Shown: one piece after another, positions 47,767 to 53,985 of the stretch
Layout of the letters: each line of letters opens with the position of its first letter
How positions within the stretch are numbered: position 1 is the first letter of the stretch
Origin: a virus
Virus record (IMG/VR): IMGVR_UViG_3300035180_002703
Location: 1 to 64,000 of that record
Length of the DNA: 64,000 nucleotides
Direction: 5' to 3' (one strand)
Notes under the pieces: model-generated
What the model was told of the DNA's origin: nothing
The model's input: only the letters and a program-made list of their open reading frames with translations
Databases searched by the model: none
Position numbers and translations under genes: made by a program

Positions 47767-48318
47767 ATGGATTTCGATAGGGTCGAAGGGGTTGCGTCGG
47801 AGTTGGAGTTCCGGGCGCGAGAGTATCGCAGACTCTCTCAGGAGGCCGCGGAGGCCGCGGAGAGGGCCGAGAAGTCGGACGGTTGGCAGACTCCTGAAGA
47901 CAAGGCGCGCGAGGTGGTTCTGCACAAGGCGCGCGCGGAGTTGTACACCATGCGGGCGAGTGAGATGGAGGATATGTCTCGGCGGTTGTACGACGCGTTG
48001 TATCCTGCCGAGGAGAAGGGCTGTCCGTCGTCGAAGAACTTCGACAGTCTCCGATTTGTCATGGCGGATATGTGGCATCGCGTGCAGGAATATCGCGATA
48101 ACTCGCCGGAAATGCTGGCAGTTATCGTTCGGGCGGAGCAGGCGGATTGTTGGAAGACTGCGGAGGCCAAGGCGCGCGGGTGTGCATACTACGGGGAGTA
48201 TGCGAAGGGATACAAGGACTGGGCGCGGGAGCTTGAGGATTTGGAATACGATTTGCGATATGGGCTGTTTCCTGAAGAGTACGAGCAGGAAGAGGAAGAG
48301 GAGAAGGAGGGGGAATAA
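47767..48318 (+). CDS. Two-unit charged helical protein (helical family, member 8)
   Basis: The product is 183 aa, about twice the family length. Two internally related halves are seen: EYRRLSQEAAEAAERAEKSD with WQTPEDKAREVVLHKAR, and EYRDNSPEMLAVIVRAEQAD with WKTAEAKARGCAYYGEY. It ends in a Glu-rich tail (EEEEEKEGE). It overlaps the next gene by one base. The duplication shows how the family grows. Confidence 0.66.
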   Translation: MDFDRVEGVASELEFRAREYRRLSQEAAEAAERAEKSDGWQTPEDKAREVVLHKARAELYTMRASEMEDMSRRLYDALYPAEEKGCPSSKNFDSLRFVMADMWHRVQEYRDNSPEMLAVIVRAEQADCWKTAEAKARGCAYYGEYAKGYKDWARELEDLEYDLRYGLFPEEYEQEEEEEKEGE

Positions 48319-48596
48319 TGGACGCGAATCTGTTTTCGAAGTTCGTCTGCATGGTCAACGACCGCAAGGATGGTAAGACGTTCGGCGCGGATTTGAGGCT
48401 CAGGCCGAGTGGTCGTTTTATCCTCGTCGCTGACGAAGTCGAAGTCGCGAAGGCGCTGGGGCGGGAATACTACGACTGCGACCCGCGGAGGACTGCCATT
48501 GTCGAGATCAGCGTTCGCGATGCGTTCGCGATGATGGCGCGTGACTGTGACGAAGAGACTCTTGCGCACTATGCCCGCGTGTTGGCGCGGGCATAG
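48318..48596 (+). CDS. Hypothetical protein, ALGR family (paralog 1)
   Basis: The product is 92 aa. It has beta strands (GADLRLRPSGRFILV), then a VAKALGREYYDCD helix, and a VRDAFAMMARDCDEETLAHY end. The next gene shares LR-x-x-P-x-GRF-x-V, ALGR and (D/E)-ETL-x-x-YA. The overlap TAATG couples it to 47767. The family is not recognised. Confidence 0.64.
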   Translation: MDANLFSKFVCMVNDRKDGKTFGADLRLRPSGRFILVADEVEVAKALGREYYDCDPRRTAIVEISVRDAFAMMARDCDEETLAHYARVLARA

Positions 48597-48611
48597 GAAG
48601 GAGGCGGAGGA

Positions 48612-48914
48612 ATGTCTGCAAAGTCGCGTTCGACGGGGTACCGAGAAGAGCGGTCGGAACATGTCTGCGTTCTCAGTACGCTATCGTACCATAATCCGTT
48701 TGGGCCGGAATTGCGGATAATGCCAGATGGCAGGTTCTTCATGGTCGGAAACGCGGGCGAGATCGCTGACGCGTTGGGACGGGATACCTGCGAAGGCAGT
48801 CGGTGGGCTAGCGTCGTTGTGTCGATCACGGCGCGCGAGGCGTTCGAACTACTGACGCGCGAAGGTGATTCGGAAACGTTGTCGCGCTATGCGTTCGCGC
48901 TAGCTGGCATGTAG
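48612..48914 (+). CDS. Hypothetical protein, ALGR family (paralog 2)
   Basis: The product is 100 aa and is paralogous to the upstream gene. The shared blocks are ELRIMPDGRFFMVGNAGEIA, DALGRDTC and SITAREAFELLTREGDSETL. It is last in a six-gene unit; a promoter follows. The function is unknown. Confidence 0.64.
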   Translation: MSAKSRSTGYREERSEHVCVLSTLSYHNPFGPELRIMPDGRFFMVGNAGEIADALGRDTCEGSRWASVVVSITAREAFELLTREGDSETLSRYAFALAGM

Positions 48915-48938
48915 GGAAACATACCAGGCAACGAACAC

Positions 48939-48967
48939 TTGACAAGTCTTTGCGGGCGTGATATAAT
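48939..48967 (+). promoter_or_regulatory. Sigma-70 promoter
   Basis: TTGACA, 17-bp spacer, TATAAT. It feeds leader copy 8 and the 49035/49415 genes. Confidence 0.88.
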
Positions 48968-48990
48968 ATGTGTGTTGGTGAACGGGAGGG

Positions 48991-49020
48991 GCCGGTAAGT
49001 CGCCACTACGGGGCGCGCGG
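48991..49020 (+). ncRNA. TAAG leader stem-loop, copy 8
   Basis: GGTAAG, outer stem CGCC/GGCG (49001-49004 / 49012-49015), bulged A, inner C-TACG-G. It is followed by CGCGGTTCGGAGG. Confidence 0.78.
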
Positions 49021-49034
49021 TTCGGAGGTGTTCG

Positions 49035-49418
49035 ATGGACGCGAAGGGGCTGGCGGTTCGTGTGAACGCGTTGCAGTGGCGAATCTGGAAGGGCGTCGGG
49101 GTCGAAGTGTCTTATGATGACGCTTACCGATTGCGAGGGGCGGCGGAGAGTCTGCGCCGGTGGTATCGCATGGAATACGGAAACGGGCGCGGTCAGGTAA
49201 CGCGCGATAAGTCTGGCAGGTCGGTTTTCGTCGATTGCGTTACGACTAAGGCGAAACCGGTTCCAGATCGTGAGGCGGTGGCGTTGCGTGAGGTTATGGA
49301 GGTATGCGCAAGGTGCGGTTTGGCATACCGAACGAGCCACGATTTCCGTGGTTCGGTCTTGTTCGTGTTCTCTCAGTCGGATACTACTGCGCATCCGAAG
49401 GCGGTCGCGTGCGAATGA
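49035..49418 (+). CDS. Hypothetical protein, LRRWY family (paralog 1)
   Basis: The product is 127 aa. It has GVEVSYDDAYRLRGAAESLR followed by RWYRMEYG, a central basic strand, and VMEVCARCGLAYRT, then RGSVLFVF. The gene at 51196 shares these blocks in order. It is the first gene behind a promoter and leader; its end overlaps 49415 by 4 bp. No known family. Confidence 0.65.
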   Translation: MDAKGLAVRVNALQWRIWKGVGVEVSYDDAYRLRGAAESLRRWYRMEYGNGRGQVTRDKSGRSVFVDCVTTKAKPVPDREAVALREVMEVCARCGLAYRTSHDFRGSVLFVFSQSDTTAHPKAVACE

Positions 49419-49996
49419 GACCGCGAACCGATTGGGCGCAGATCGCGCCGAAACACTGGGACCGTGTCAGCGTCGGCATGGCGAACGCTGTGCTGCGCGT
49501 GGCGCGCGTGGTACATGGCGCGCGGAATGACCTCGAAACATGGATAACGTCAAGCGCCGTACCTGTGCGGGGCGAGTGGATGGGGGAGCATCCGAAGTTG
49601 GAGGATATCGCCGAAGGGCTTTCCGTTGTCGAGGATTTGCCGTTCGTGTCTCAGTATGATGGGCGATTCCACTACTACCAGGACATTCGAGAAGGGATTT
49701 TCTCGTGTCGCGTGTCCGAGCCCGTTCATGGCGGAGCTGTCGAAACGATCATAGAAACTGGTGCGGGTTGGTCCGCGCTTGCGGGGATGGTCGATTCCGA
49801 GGGGTTCTGCGAGGTTCGCGGAAACATGGAGAAGGCGGATTCCTACTGGTACGAGGCGTGGGCGGCGATAGGTTTGACGGCACCTATGGGGCCGGTTATG
49901 AAACATGGAGAGGGAGAGTGTCTGCGGTGGTTCAAGCGCGGATACGGGCATTATGCCGGGCCCATTCAGCTGTCGTTACTCTTGGAGGCGGTCTGA
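49415..49996 (+). CDS. Hypothetical protein, WG-RH-AW-RAW family (paralog 2, divergent)
   Basis: The product is 193 aa from the ATG overlapping the upstream stop. It has the helix VSVGMANAVLRVARVVHGAR, an SSAVPVRGEW block and a late YWYEAWAAIGL. These correspond to the NAALGIAREYG, SSVVPQAGGW and AWRAIGIEP blocks of 37832. It lacks the WG-RH signature in full, so the link is weaker than for the others. Confidence 0.58.
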   Translation: MRPRTDWAQIAPKHWDRVSVGMANAVLRVARVVHGARNDLETWITSSAVPVRGEWMGEHPKLEDIAEGLSVVEDLPFVSQYDGRFHYYQDIREGIFSCRVSEPVHGGAVETIIETGAGWSALAGMVDSEGFCEVRGNMEKADSYWYEAWAAIGLTAPMGPVMKHGEGECLRWFKRGYGHYAGPIQLSLLLEAV

Positions 49997-50023
49997 ACGG
50001 GAGCACGAAAGCCGGGGGGGGGC

Positions 50024-50052
50024 TTGACAAGCTCTGTCGAGTGTGATATAAT
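50024..50052 (+). promoter_or_regulatory. Sigma-70 promoter
   Basis: TTGACA, 17-bp spacer, TATAAT, preceded by a GGGGGGG run. It feeds leader copy 9. Confidence 0.88.
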
Positions 50053-50073
50053 ATGTGTGCAGTTGGACGGGGG

Positions 50074-50110
50074 GCCGATAAGTCGCCATTGCCAGTCTGG
50101 CAGGCGCGCG
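50074..50110 (+). ncRNA. TAAG leader stem-loop, copy 9
   Basis: GATAAG, outer stem CGCC/GGCG (50084-50087 / 50103-50106). The inner stem is extended to TGCCA-GTC-TGGCA (50090-50102). Confidence 0.82.
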
Positions 50111-50126
50111 GTTCGGAGGAATGAAG

Positions 50127-50798
50127 ATGGACGCGGAGCAGGTTTGGGCGGCGTTGCCGGTGCGTTTGAAGAATGTGGCGCTTGCCATGGCCCGTGAGTA
50201 TAATCACGGGTGGGCCGCGTCGTCTGCAGTACCGCCGGCGGGCGAATACTGGGAGTTTCCGGAGGAGGTCCCGTCGTTGGATCAGATCAAGGCGGGAACT
50301 CCTGAAGGACCGCGCGGGCGTGGTATCGCCGGCCCGTGCGTGTCGGGAGCTGACGGATTCTTGTACATTACTCATGGCTCGGCCACGGGCAGGCTGCTCA
50401 TTATCGTTCGGTATTCGGAGCAGGAGGGCGAGCGGTATACCGTGCGCATCGCTCGTCCGAACGGGAGGAACGCGCAGGGAACATACTGCGTGGATCAGCA
50501 GCAGTATGCCGGGAGCGCGGAGGCTACCGCGTGGGGCCCGCGGCATTTTGCCGCGTGGCATCGCGCGTGGGGAGTGCTTGGCCTTTCTCCGGCGTTCCCG
50601 GAACTCGCGCGAGAGTGGGAGTTCGACTTGACGGAGGAAGGAATCCCGAATGACGGGCGGTTGGAGTTTGCGACCGTTCACCTGCGGGCGGGAGCCCGTC
50701 CGCGGGCGGAGGACTTGTATGATTGTCTTCGCATCGCTGACGCAGTCTATGTTCACGGGGCGAACGGAGGAGTCGCCCGGATAGTTGCGCAGGACTGA
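50127..50798 (+). CDS. Hypothetical protein, WG-RH-AW-RAW family (paralog 3)
   Basis: The product is 223 aa. The blocks VALAMAREYNHGWAASSAVP, AQGTYCVDQQQY, WGPRHFAAWHRAWGVLGLSP and a C-terminal YDCLRIADAVYV align with 37832 over the full length. The ATG at 50127 has better ribosome-site spacing than 50121. It stands alone behind promoter and leader copy 9. The function is unknown. Confidence 0.68.
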   Translation: MDAEQVWAALPVRLKNVALAMAREYNHGWAASSAVPPAGEYWEFPEEVPSLDQIKAGTPEGPRGRGIAGPCVSGADGFLYITHGSATGRLLIIVRYSEQEGERYTVRIARPNGRNAQGTYCVDQQQYAGSAEATAWGPRHFAAWHRAWGVLGLSPAFPELAREWEFDLTEEGIPNDGRLEFATVHLRAGARPRAEDLYDCLRIADAVYVHGANGGVARIVAQD

Positions 50799-51057
50799 TC
50801 GGCGGGAGCAGGTTCGGGCGCGTGCAGGTGCGGGCGAGGGGCGCAGAGTCTCTCGCTCGTGCTTGCGCGTGCTCGTGCGTGTCGGGCGCGTACGCGGGCG
50901 CATACGGTCGGGCGCGTGTTCGTGGTACCCGCGGGCGTTCGCGCGCGTCTCCGTCGATCCTGGCGCGATTATGGCGCATTCTGGCAGGGGCCCGGGCCGT
51001 CGTGCGTGCGTGCGTGCGTGTTCGCGTGCGTGCGTTCGCGTGTTGCCGTCTATGGTA
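50799..51057. other. Non-coding GC-rich low-complexity gap, unit 1
   Basis: No supportable gene is seen. The sequence alternates GCGTGC and GGGCGC words, contains a CGTG tandem run near 51002-51020 and dispersed repeat copy 2 at 50944-50984. A longer stretch (about 50820-50985) is homologous to 52270-52457. Confidence 0.65.
50944..50984 (+). repeat. Dispersed 41-bp repeat, copy 2
   Basis: It contains CCGTCGATCCTGG, then GCGATTATGGCGCATTCTGG. It is part of a longer homologous segment shared with 52418. Confidence 0.65.
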
Positions 51058-51079
51058 TCTGGCAATAGGCGAAACATAC
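51058..51079 (+). repeat. 22-bp repeat upstream of promoter, copy 1
   Basis: GGCAATAGGCGAAACATAC and three preceding bases recur exactly at 52684-52705, at a similar distance before the next promoter. A degenerate form lies at 48904-48926. Confidence 0.65.
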
Positions 51080-51102
51080 CGGGATAATCTTTCGGGCAGG
51101 GC

Positions 51103-51131
51103 TTGACAGGTTCGGCGGCGCATGGTAGTAT
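51103..51131 (+). promoter_or_regulatory. Sigma-70 promoter
   Basis: TTGACA, 17-bp spacer, TAGTAT. It feeds leader copy 10 and the 51196 gene. Confidence 0.83.
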
Positions 51132-51143
51132 ATATGCATAACT

Positions 51144-51180
51144 ACCGATAAGTCGTCACTACCGAGAGGCAGGGCGCGCG
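51144..51180 (+). ncRNA. TAAG leader stem-loop, copy 10
   Basis: GATAAG, outer stem CGTC/GGCG (51154-51157 / 51173-51176, one T-G). The inner stem CTACC/GGCAG has one mismatch and a GAGA tetraloop. Confidence 0.78.
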
Positions 51181-51195
51181 GTGCGGAGGGGTGAC

Positions 51196-51570
51196 ATGGA
51201 CGCATACGATAAGACCGAACTCGTTCGGTTGCGGATTCTCGCCGGGTGCGGTGTCAAGCTTGCCTTTGATGATGCGCAGACTCTGCGCCGGGCCGCGCGA
51301 ACGCTTCGCCGCTGGTACGAGGCGGAATGTGGGGATGCATCGGGCGTCGTTTTCCGCGGGCCGGGCGGTAAGCCGTTCCGCGAGTCTTATACGGGCGCGT
51401 CTGTTCCCGTACGCGATATGGAGTCTGGCGCGGTCCGCCGCGTGCAGGAGGTTTGTACGCGGTATGGGCTAAGCTATAAGCTGAACACGGACCCGCGCGG
51501 CGGCGTGCTATATGTTACGTCTCCCGCGTTGTCGTTAGATTATTCGTTCGGTGTGCCCGTCGACGTTTGA
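51196..51570 (+). CDS. Hypothetical protein, LRRWY family (paralog 2)
   Basis: The product is 124 aa; the start at 51196 follows GGAGGGG. GVKLAFDDAQTLRRAARTLR then RWYEAECG, VQEVCTRYGLSYKL and RGGVLYVT match 49035 in the same order. The function is unknown. It lies behind promoter and leader copy 10. Confidence 0.65.
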   Translation: MDAYDKTELVRLRILAGCGVKLAFDDAQTLRRAARTLRRWYEAECGDASGVVFRGPGGKPFRESYTGASVPVRDMESGAVRRVQEVCTRYGLSYKLNTDPRGGVLYVTSPALSLDYSFGVPVDV

Positions 51571-51606
51571 TGGGGCGCAGGTTCGGGCGGGGTGCTGGTA
51601 GTCGCC

Positions 51607-51640
51607 GGTAAGGCGCTAACGCGAAGGCGGGCGCGCGGCG
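51607..51640 (+). ncRNA. TAAG leader stem-loop, copy 11
   Basis: GGTAAG, outer stem CGCT/GGCG (51614-51617 / 51630-51633), inner CGC-GAAG-GCG. It has no promoter next to it. Confidence 0.75.
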
Positions 51641-51653
51641 CAGGAGGGATTCG

Positions 51654-52058
51654 ATGGATTCTCATGAGGTGTGGGCGGCGCTTCCGGAGCATGTGCGCGA
51701 AGTGGCGCAACGCATCGCGCGCGAATACGGGCCGAATGTCTCTCTTTCCGAGTCGGCGTTCGAGTGTTGCGGCGGGTTGTGTTGGGGATACCGCGGGTAT
51801 GACGGGGCCCGATTCTATATCGCGATACTCTGGACCGAGGATAGGGGGTTGCGGTGCTTCGTTGGGGTCGACGGATACCTGCCGCATATCGCATATGGTT
51901 CGTGTTCGCTGACGGACGGGAAACTGCTTGAGCATCATGCAGACTCGGGAGAGTGGCAGGACCGTCACTATGCGGCGTGGCGTCGCGCGTGGGGCGCAGT
52001 CGGGTTGTCTGTGCCGTTTCCGGGAGCGGCGCAGGAGGTTCGCTATGATTGTCTGTGA
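51654..52058 (+). CDS. Hypothetical protein, WG-RH-AW-RAW family (paralog 4, shortened)
   Basis: The product is 134 aa. VWAALPEHVREVAQRIAREY matches the N-terminal helix of the family and HYAAWRRAWGAVGLSVPFPG matches its AW-RAW helix; the central beta region is compressed. It overlaps the next gene by 14 bp. No domain is known. Confidence 0.63.
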   Translation: MDSHEVWAALPEHVREVAQRIAREYGPNVSLSESAFECCGGLCWGYRGYDGARFYIAILWTEDRGLRCFVGVDGYLPHIAYGSCSLTDGKLLEHHADSGEWQDRHYAAWRRAWGAVGLSVPFPGAAQEVRYDCL

Positions 52059-52254
52059 TTATCACTCCAAGGGCCGGGGCGCGTCGTTCTCCGGGTCTCG
52101 GGTGACTATTCGGACCGCTTCAGGCAGTGTAGTCGACGTTATCTACGTGCCGTCATGGTACGGTTTGAGGTACCTGCGGCAGCATCCGTCTGGTACATAC
52201 GGGCGCAGGTTCTCGGCGGCGTGCGCGCGGGCCCGGGAGTTGGATCAGGGCTAA
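52045..52254 (+). CDS. Hypothetical small basic protein
   Basis: The product is 69 aa; the ATG at 52045 follows GGAGG inside the upstream gene. It has a beta-rich, basic sequence (SKGRGASFSGSRVTIRTASG) and a SAACARARELDQ tail that resembles the Arg/Ala-rich tail of 53303. The function is unknown. Confidence 0.58.
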   Translation: MIVCDYHSKGRGASFSGSRVTIRTASGSVVDVIYVPSWYGLRYLRQHPSGTYGRRFSAACARARELDQG

Positions 52255-52683
52255 GCGCGGTTCTCGGCGGGCGCAGTAAGCGGGCGGGAGGCGCAGAGTC
52301 TCTCGCCCGTTCGCGTGCGTGCGTGCTCGTGCTCGTGCTCGTGCGTGCGTGCGTGTCGGGCGCGTACGCGGGCGCATACGGTCGGGCGCGTGTCGCAGGT
52401 ACCTGCGGGCGTTCGCGCGCGTCTCCGTCGATCCTGGAGCGGTTGCGGCGCATTCTGTCGCGGTGGTAGTCTGTCGGCGGCGTGTTCGCGTGTCGGTCGT
52501 TCGCGCGTGCGTGTTCGCGTGCACTACCTGCCGGGCGCGGTGGTAGTCTACCTGCCGGCGGCGCGGGCTGGATCGGGCGGCGCAGGTACCACGGCGGGCG
52601 CGTCGTGCTCGTGCTCGTGCGTGCGTATGCGTGCGTGCGTATGCGTGCGCGTGCGTGTTCGCGTGCGCGTTGCCGGGGGGTTG
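52255..52683. other. Non-coding GC-rich low-complexity gap, unit 2
   Basis: No supportable gene is seen. It is homologous to the 50799-51057 gap over its first ~190 bp, then contains GCGTGCGTGC and CTCGTG runs. It holds dispersed repeat copy 3 and ends with the 22-bp repeat and a T8 tract before the 52738 promoter. Confidence 0.65.
52418..52457 (+). repeat. Dispersed 41-bp repeat, copy 3
   Basis: CGCGTCTCCGTCGATCCTGG starts this copy, which is preceded by GCAGGTACCTGCGGGCG, the word that later seeds the long repeat tract. Confidence 0.65.
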
Positions 52684-52705
52684 TCTGGCAATAGGCGAAA
52701 CATAC
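52684..52705 (+). repeat. 22-bp repeat upstream of promoter, copy 2
   Basis: Identical to 51058-51079. It is followed by a T8 run, so it may include a terminator or upstream promoter element. Confidence 0.65.
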
Positions 52706-52737
52706 TAAGTTTTTTTAGTCGCGGCTATTGACTCGGC

Positions 52738-52766
52738 GCGCGCGGCGTGGTATTATCTATGCATAA
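52738..52766 (+). promoter_or_regulatory. Sigma-70 promoter
   Basis: TTGACT, 17-bp spacer, TATTAT. It feeds leader copy 12. Confidence 0.8.
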
Positions 52767-52767
52767 C

Positions 52768-52803
52768 AACCGGTAAGGCGCTATCGCAAAGGCGAGGCGC
52801 GCG
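52768..52803 (+). ncRNA. TAAG leader stem-loop, copy 12
   Basis: GGTAAG, outer stem CGCT/GGCG (52779-52782 / 52796-52799), bulged A, inner TCGC-AAAG-GCGA. Confidence 0.8.
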
Positions 52804-52819
52804 GTTCGGAGGAATGAAA

Positions 52820-53203
52820 ATGGACGCTCTGCAGCAGGTTCGCGAAGCATGGGCCGGTCTGCCGTACCTGGTGAAGGCGCGCGCGGGCGCGGTGGCGGCA
52901 GTGTTCAACGTCGACGAGCCTTCTGACTATGCGTTTGTCGGTTCAGACGGTGCCTATGGCTGGTCGTGTGCGGTAGTTCCGAGCGGGCTTTCTGTTCTCA
53001 TTCGTTCCCGGGCGTCCGGTATGCTCCTGGTCGTTACTGTGTACAACGAGGAAGGGCAGGCTATCACGGCGTCGATCGGAGAGGACATGTTCGAAACTAC
53101 AACGATCGGTACGGAGTGGGGGCCGCGGCAAGCGGCGCTTTGGAATCAGGTTTGGGCGGTTCTCGGATACCGTATGCCGTTTCCTGTTCCCGTGAAGTGC
53201 TAG
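52820..53203 (+). CDS. Hypothetical protein, WG-RH-AW-RAW family (paralog 5)
   Basis: The product is 127 aa. The family core is kept as EWGPRQAALWNQVWAVLGYR, with RQ in place of RH. The N-terminal helix LPYLVKARAGAVAAVFNVDE fits the same plan. The ATG at 52820 is preferred over 52814 for spacing to GGAGG. The function is unknown. Confidence 0.63.
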   Translation: MDALQQVREAWAGLPYLVKARAGAVAAVFNVDEPSDYAFVGSDGAYGWSCAVVPSGLSVLIRSRASGMLLVVTVYNEEGQAITASIGEDMFETTTIGTEWGPRQAALWNQVWAVLGYRMPFPVPVKC

Positions 53204-53255
53204 GCGTGCAAGGGCCGGGCGGGGCGCAAGCTCCGCTCGGCTTGCAGGTCGCCGG

Positions 53256-53290
53256 TAAGTCGCTAACGCCGGAAGGCGGGCGCGCGGCGC
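53256..53290 (+). ncRNA. TAAG leader stem-loop, copy 13
   Basis: GGTAAG, outer stem CGCT/GGCG (53261-53264 / 53279-53282), inner CGCC-GGAA-GGCG with a GGAA tetraloop. It precedes the 53303 gene. Confidence 0.8.
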
Positions 53291-53302
53291 AGGAGGAATG
53301 AC

Positions 53303-53482
53303 ATGGCCGGTTTCGTTGTCTGCTACATGCCGTCGGCGCAGTCGGCAGGTTCGGCGGAGCAGGTTCGGCGCGTGCAGGTTCGCGCGCAGGATACCCGGGC
53401 GCAGGACCGGGCGCGGGCGGTGCAGCGGGCGCAGGCGCGGCGTGCGAAGCTCTTCGAGCGGGCCGCCGAGTCTGTCGAGTAG
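53303..53482 (+). CDS. Very small Arg/Gln/Ala-rich protein
   Basis: The product is 59 aa, with the ATG 6 nt after GGAGGA and TAG at 53480-53482. It is a short hydrophobic start followed by one long basic helix (RVQVRAQDTRAQDRARAVQR). It is the last gene before the long repeat tract. A nucleic-acid-binding role is possible but unproven. Confidence 0.55.
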   Translation: MAGFVVCYMPSAQSAGSAEQVRRVQVRAQDTRAQDRARAVQRAQARRAKLFERAAESVE

Positions 53483-53500
53483 TTCGGCAGGGCGGGAGGT

Positions 53501-53528
53501 TTCGACGGCGCAGGGGCTTGCCGTCGAA
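53501..53528 (+). terminator. Terminator-like hairpin 1 after small-gene block
   Basis: TTCGACGGC (53501-53509) pairs perfectly with GCCGTCGAA (53520-53528). Confidence 0.6.
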
Positions 53529-53532
53529 GATC

Positions 53533-53558
53533 GGGCGGGGCGCGCGAACGCTCCGCCC
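53533..53558 (+). terminator. Terminator-like hairpin 2 with short T-rich tail
   Basis: GGGCGGGGCG pairs with CGCTCCGCCC over 10 bp (one G-T), loop 6 nt, followed by ATTCTTTC. Two stems in a row mark the end of the small-gene transcription. Confidence 0.7.
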
Positions 53559-53616
53559 ATTCTTTCGCGTGTCGTACATAGGCGGGCGCGTGTCGCAGGT
53601 ACCTGCGGGCGGTTCC

Positions 53617-53657
53617 GTGCGTCTCCGGGCATCCTGGAGCGGTTGCGGGGCGTTCTA
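53617..53657 (+). repeat. Dispersed 41-bp repeat, copy 4
   Basis: TGCGTCTCCGGGCATCCTGG starts this copy, at the left edge of the long repeat tract. Confidence 0.6.
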
Positions 53658-53943
53658 GCGGGCGCGTTCGCGTGCAGTCTGCAGGATAGGCGGCGCAGGT
53701 ACCCGGCGGGCGCAGGTACCCGGCGGGCGCAGGTACCCGGCGGCGCAGTCTGTCGGAGATCCGGCGGGCGCAGGTACCCGGGCGGCGCTTACCCGGCGGC
53801 ACTACCCGGCGGCACTACCCGGCGGGCGCAGGTTTCGGCGGGTTCCGTACCCGGGCGGCGCTTACCTGTTCGCGTATCCGTTCACTACCTGCGGGCGTCG
53901 CTTCTACCCGTACCCGTTCTGCTACCCGTTCCGTACCCGTGCG

Positions 53944-53985
53944 GCGCGTGTCCGTCCATCCTGGAGCGAAAGCGGCGCATTCTGG
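53944..53985 (+). repeat. Dispersed 41-bp repeat, copy 5
   Basis: GTCCATCCTGGAGCG followed by GCGGCGCATTCTGG, embedded in the long tract. Confidence 0.55.
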
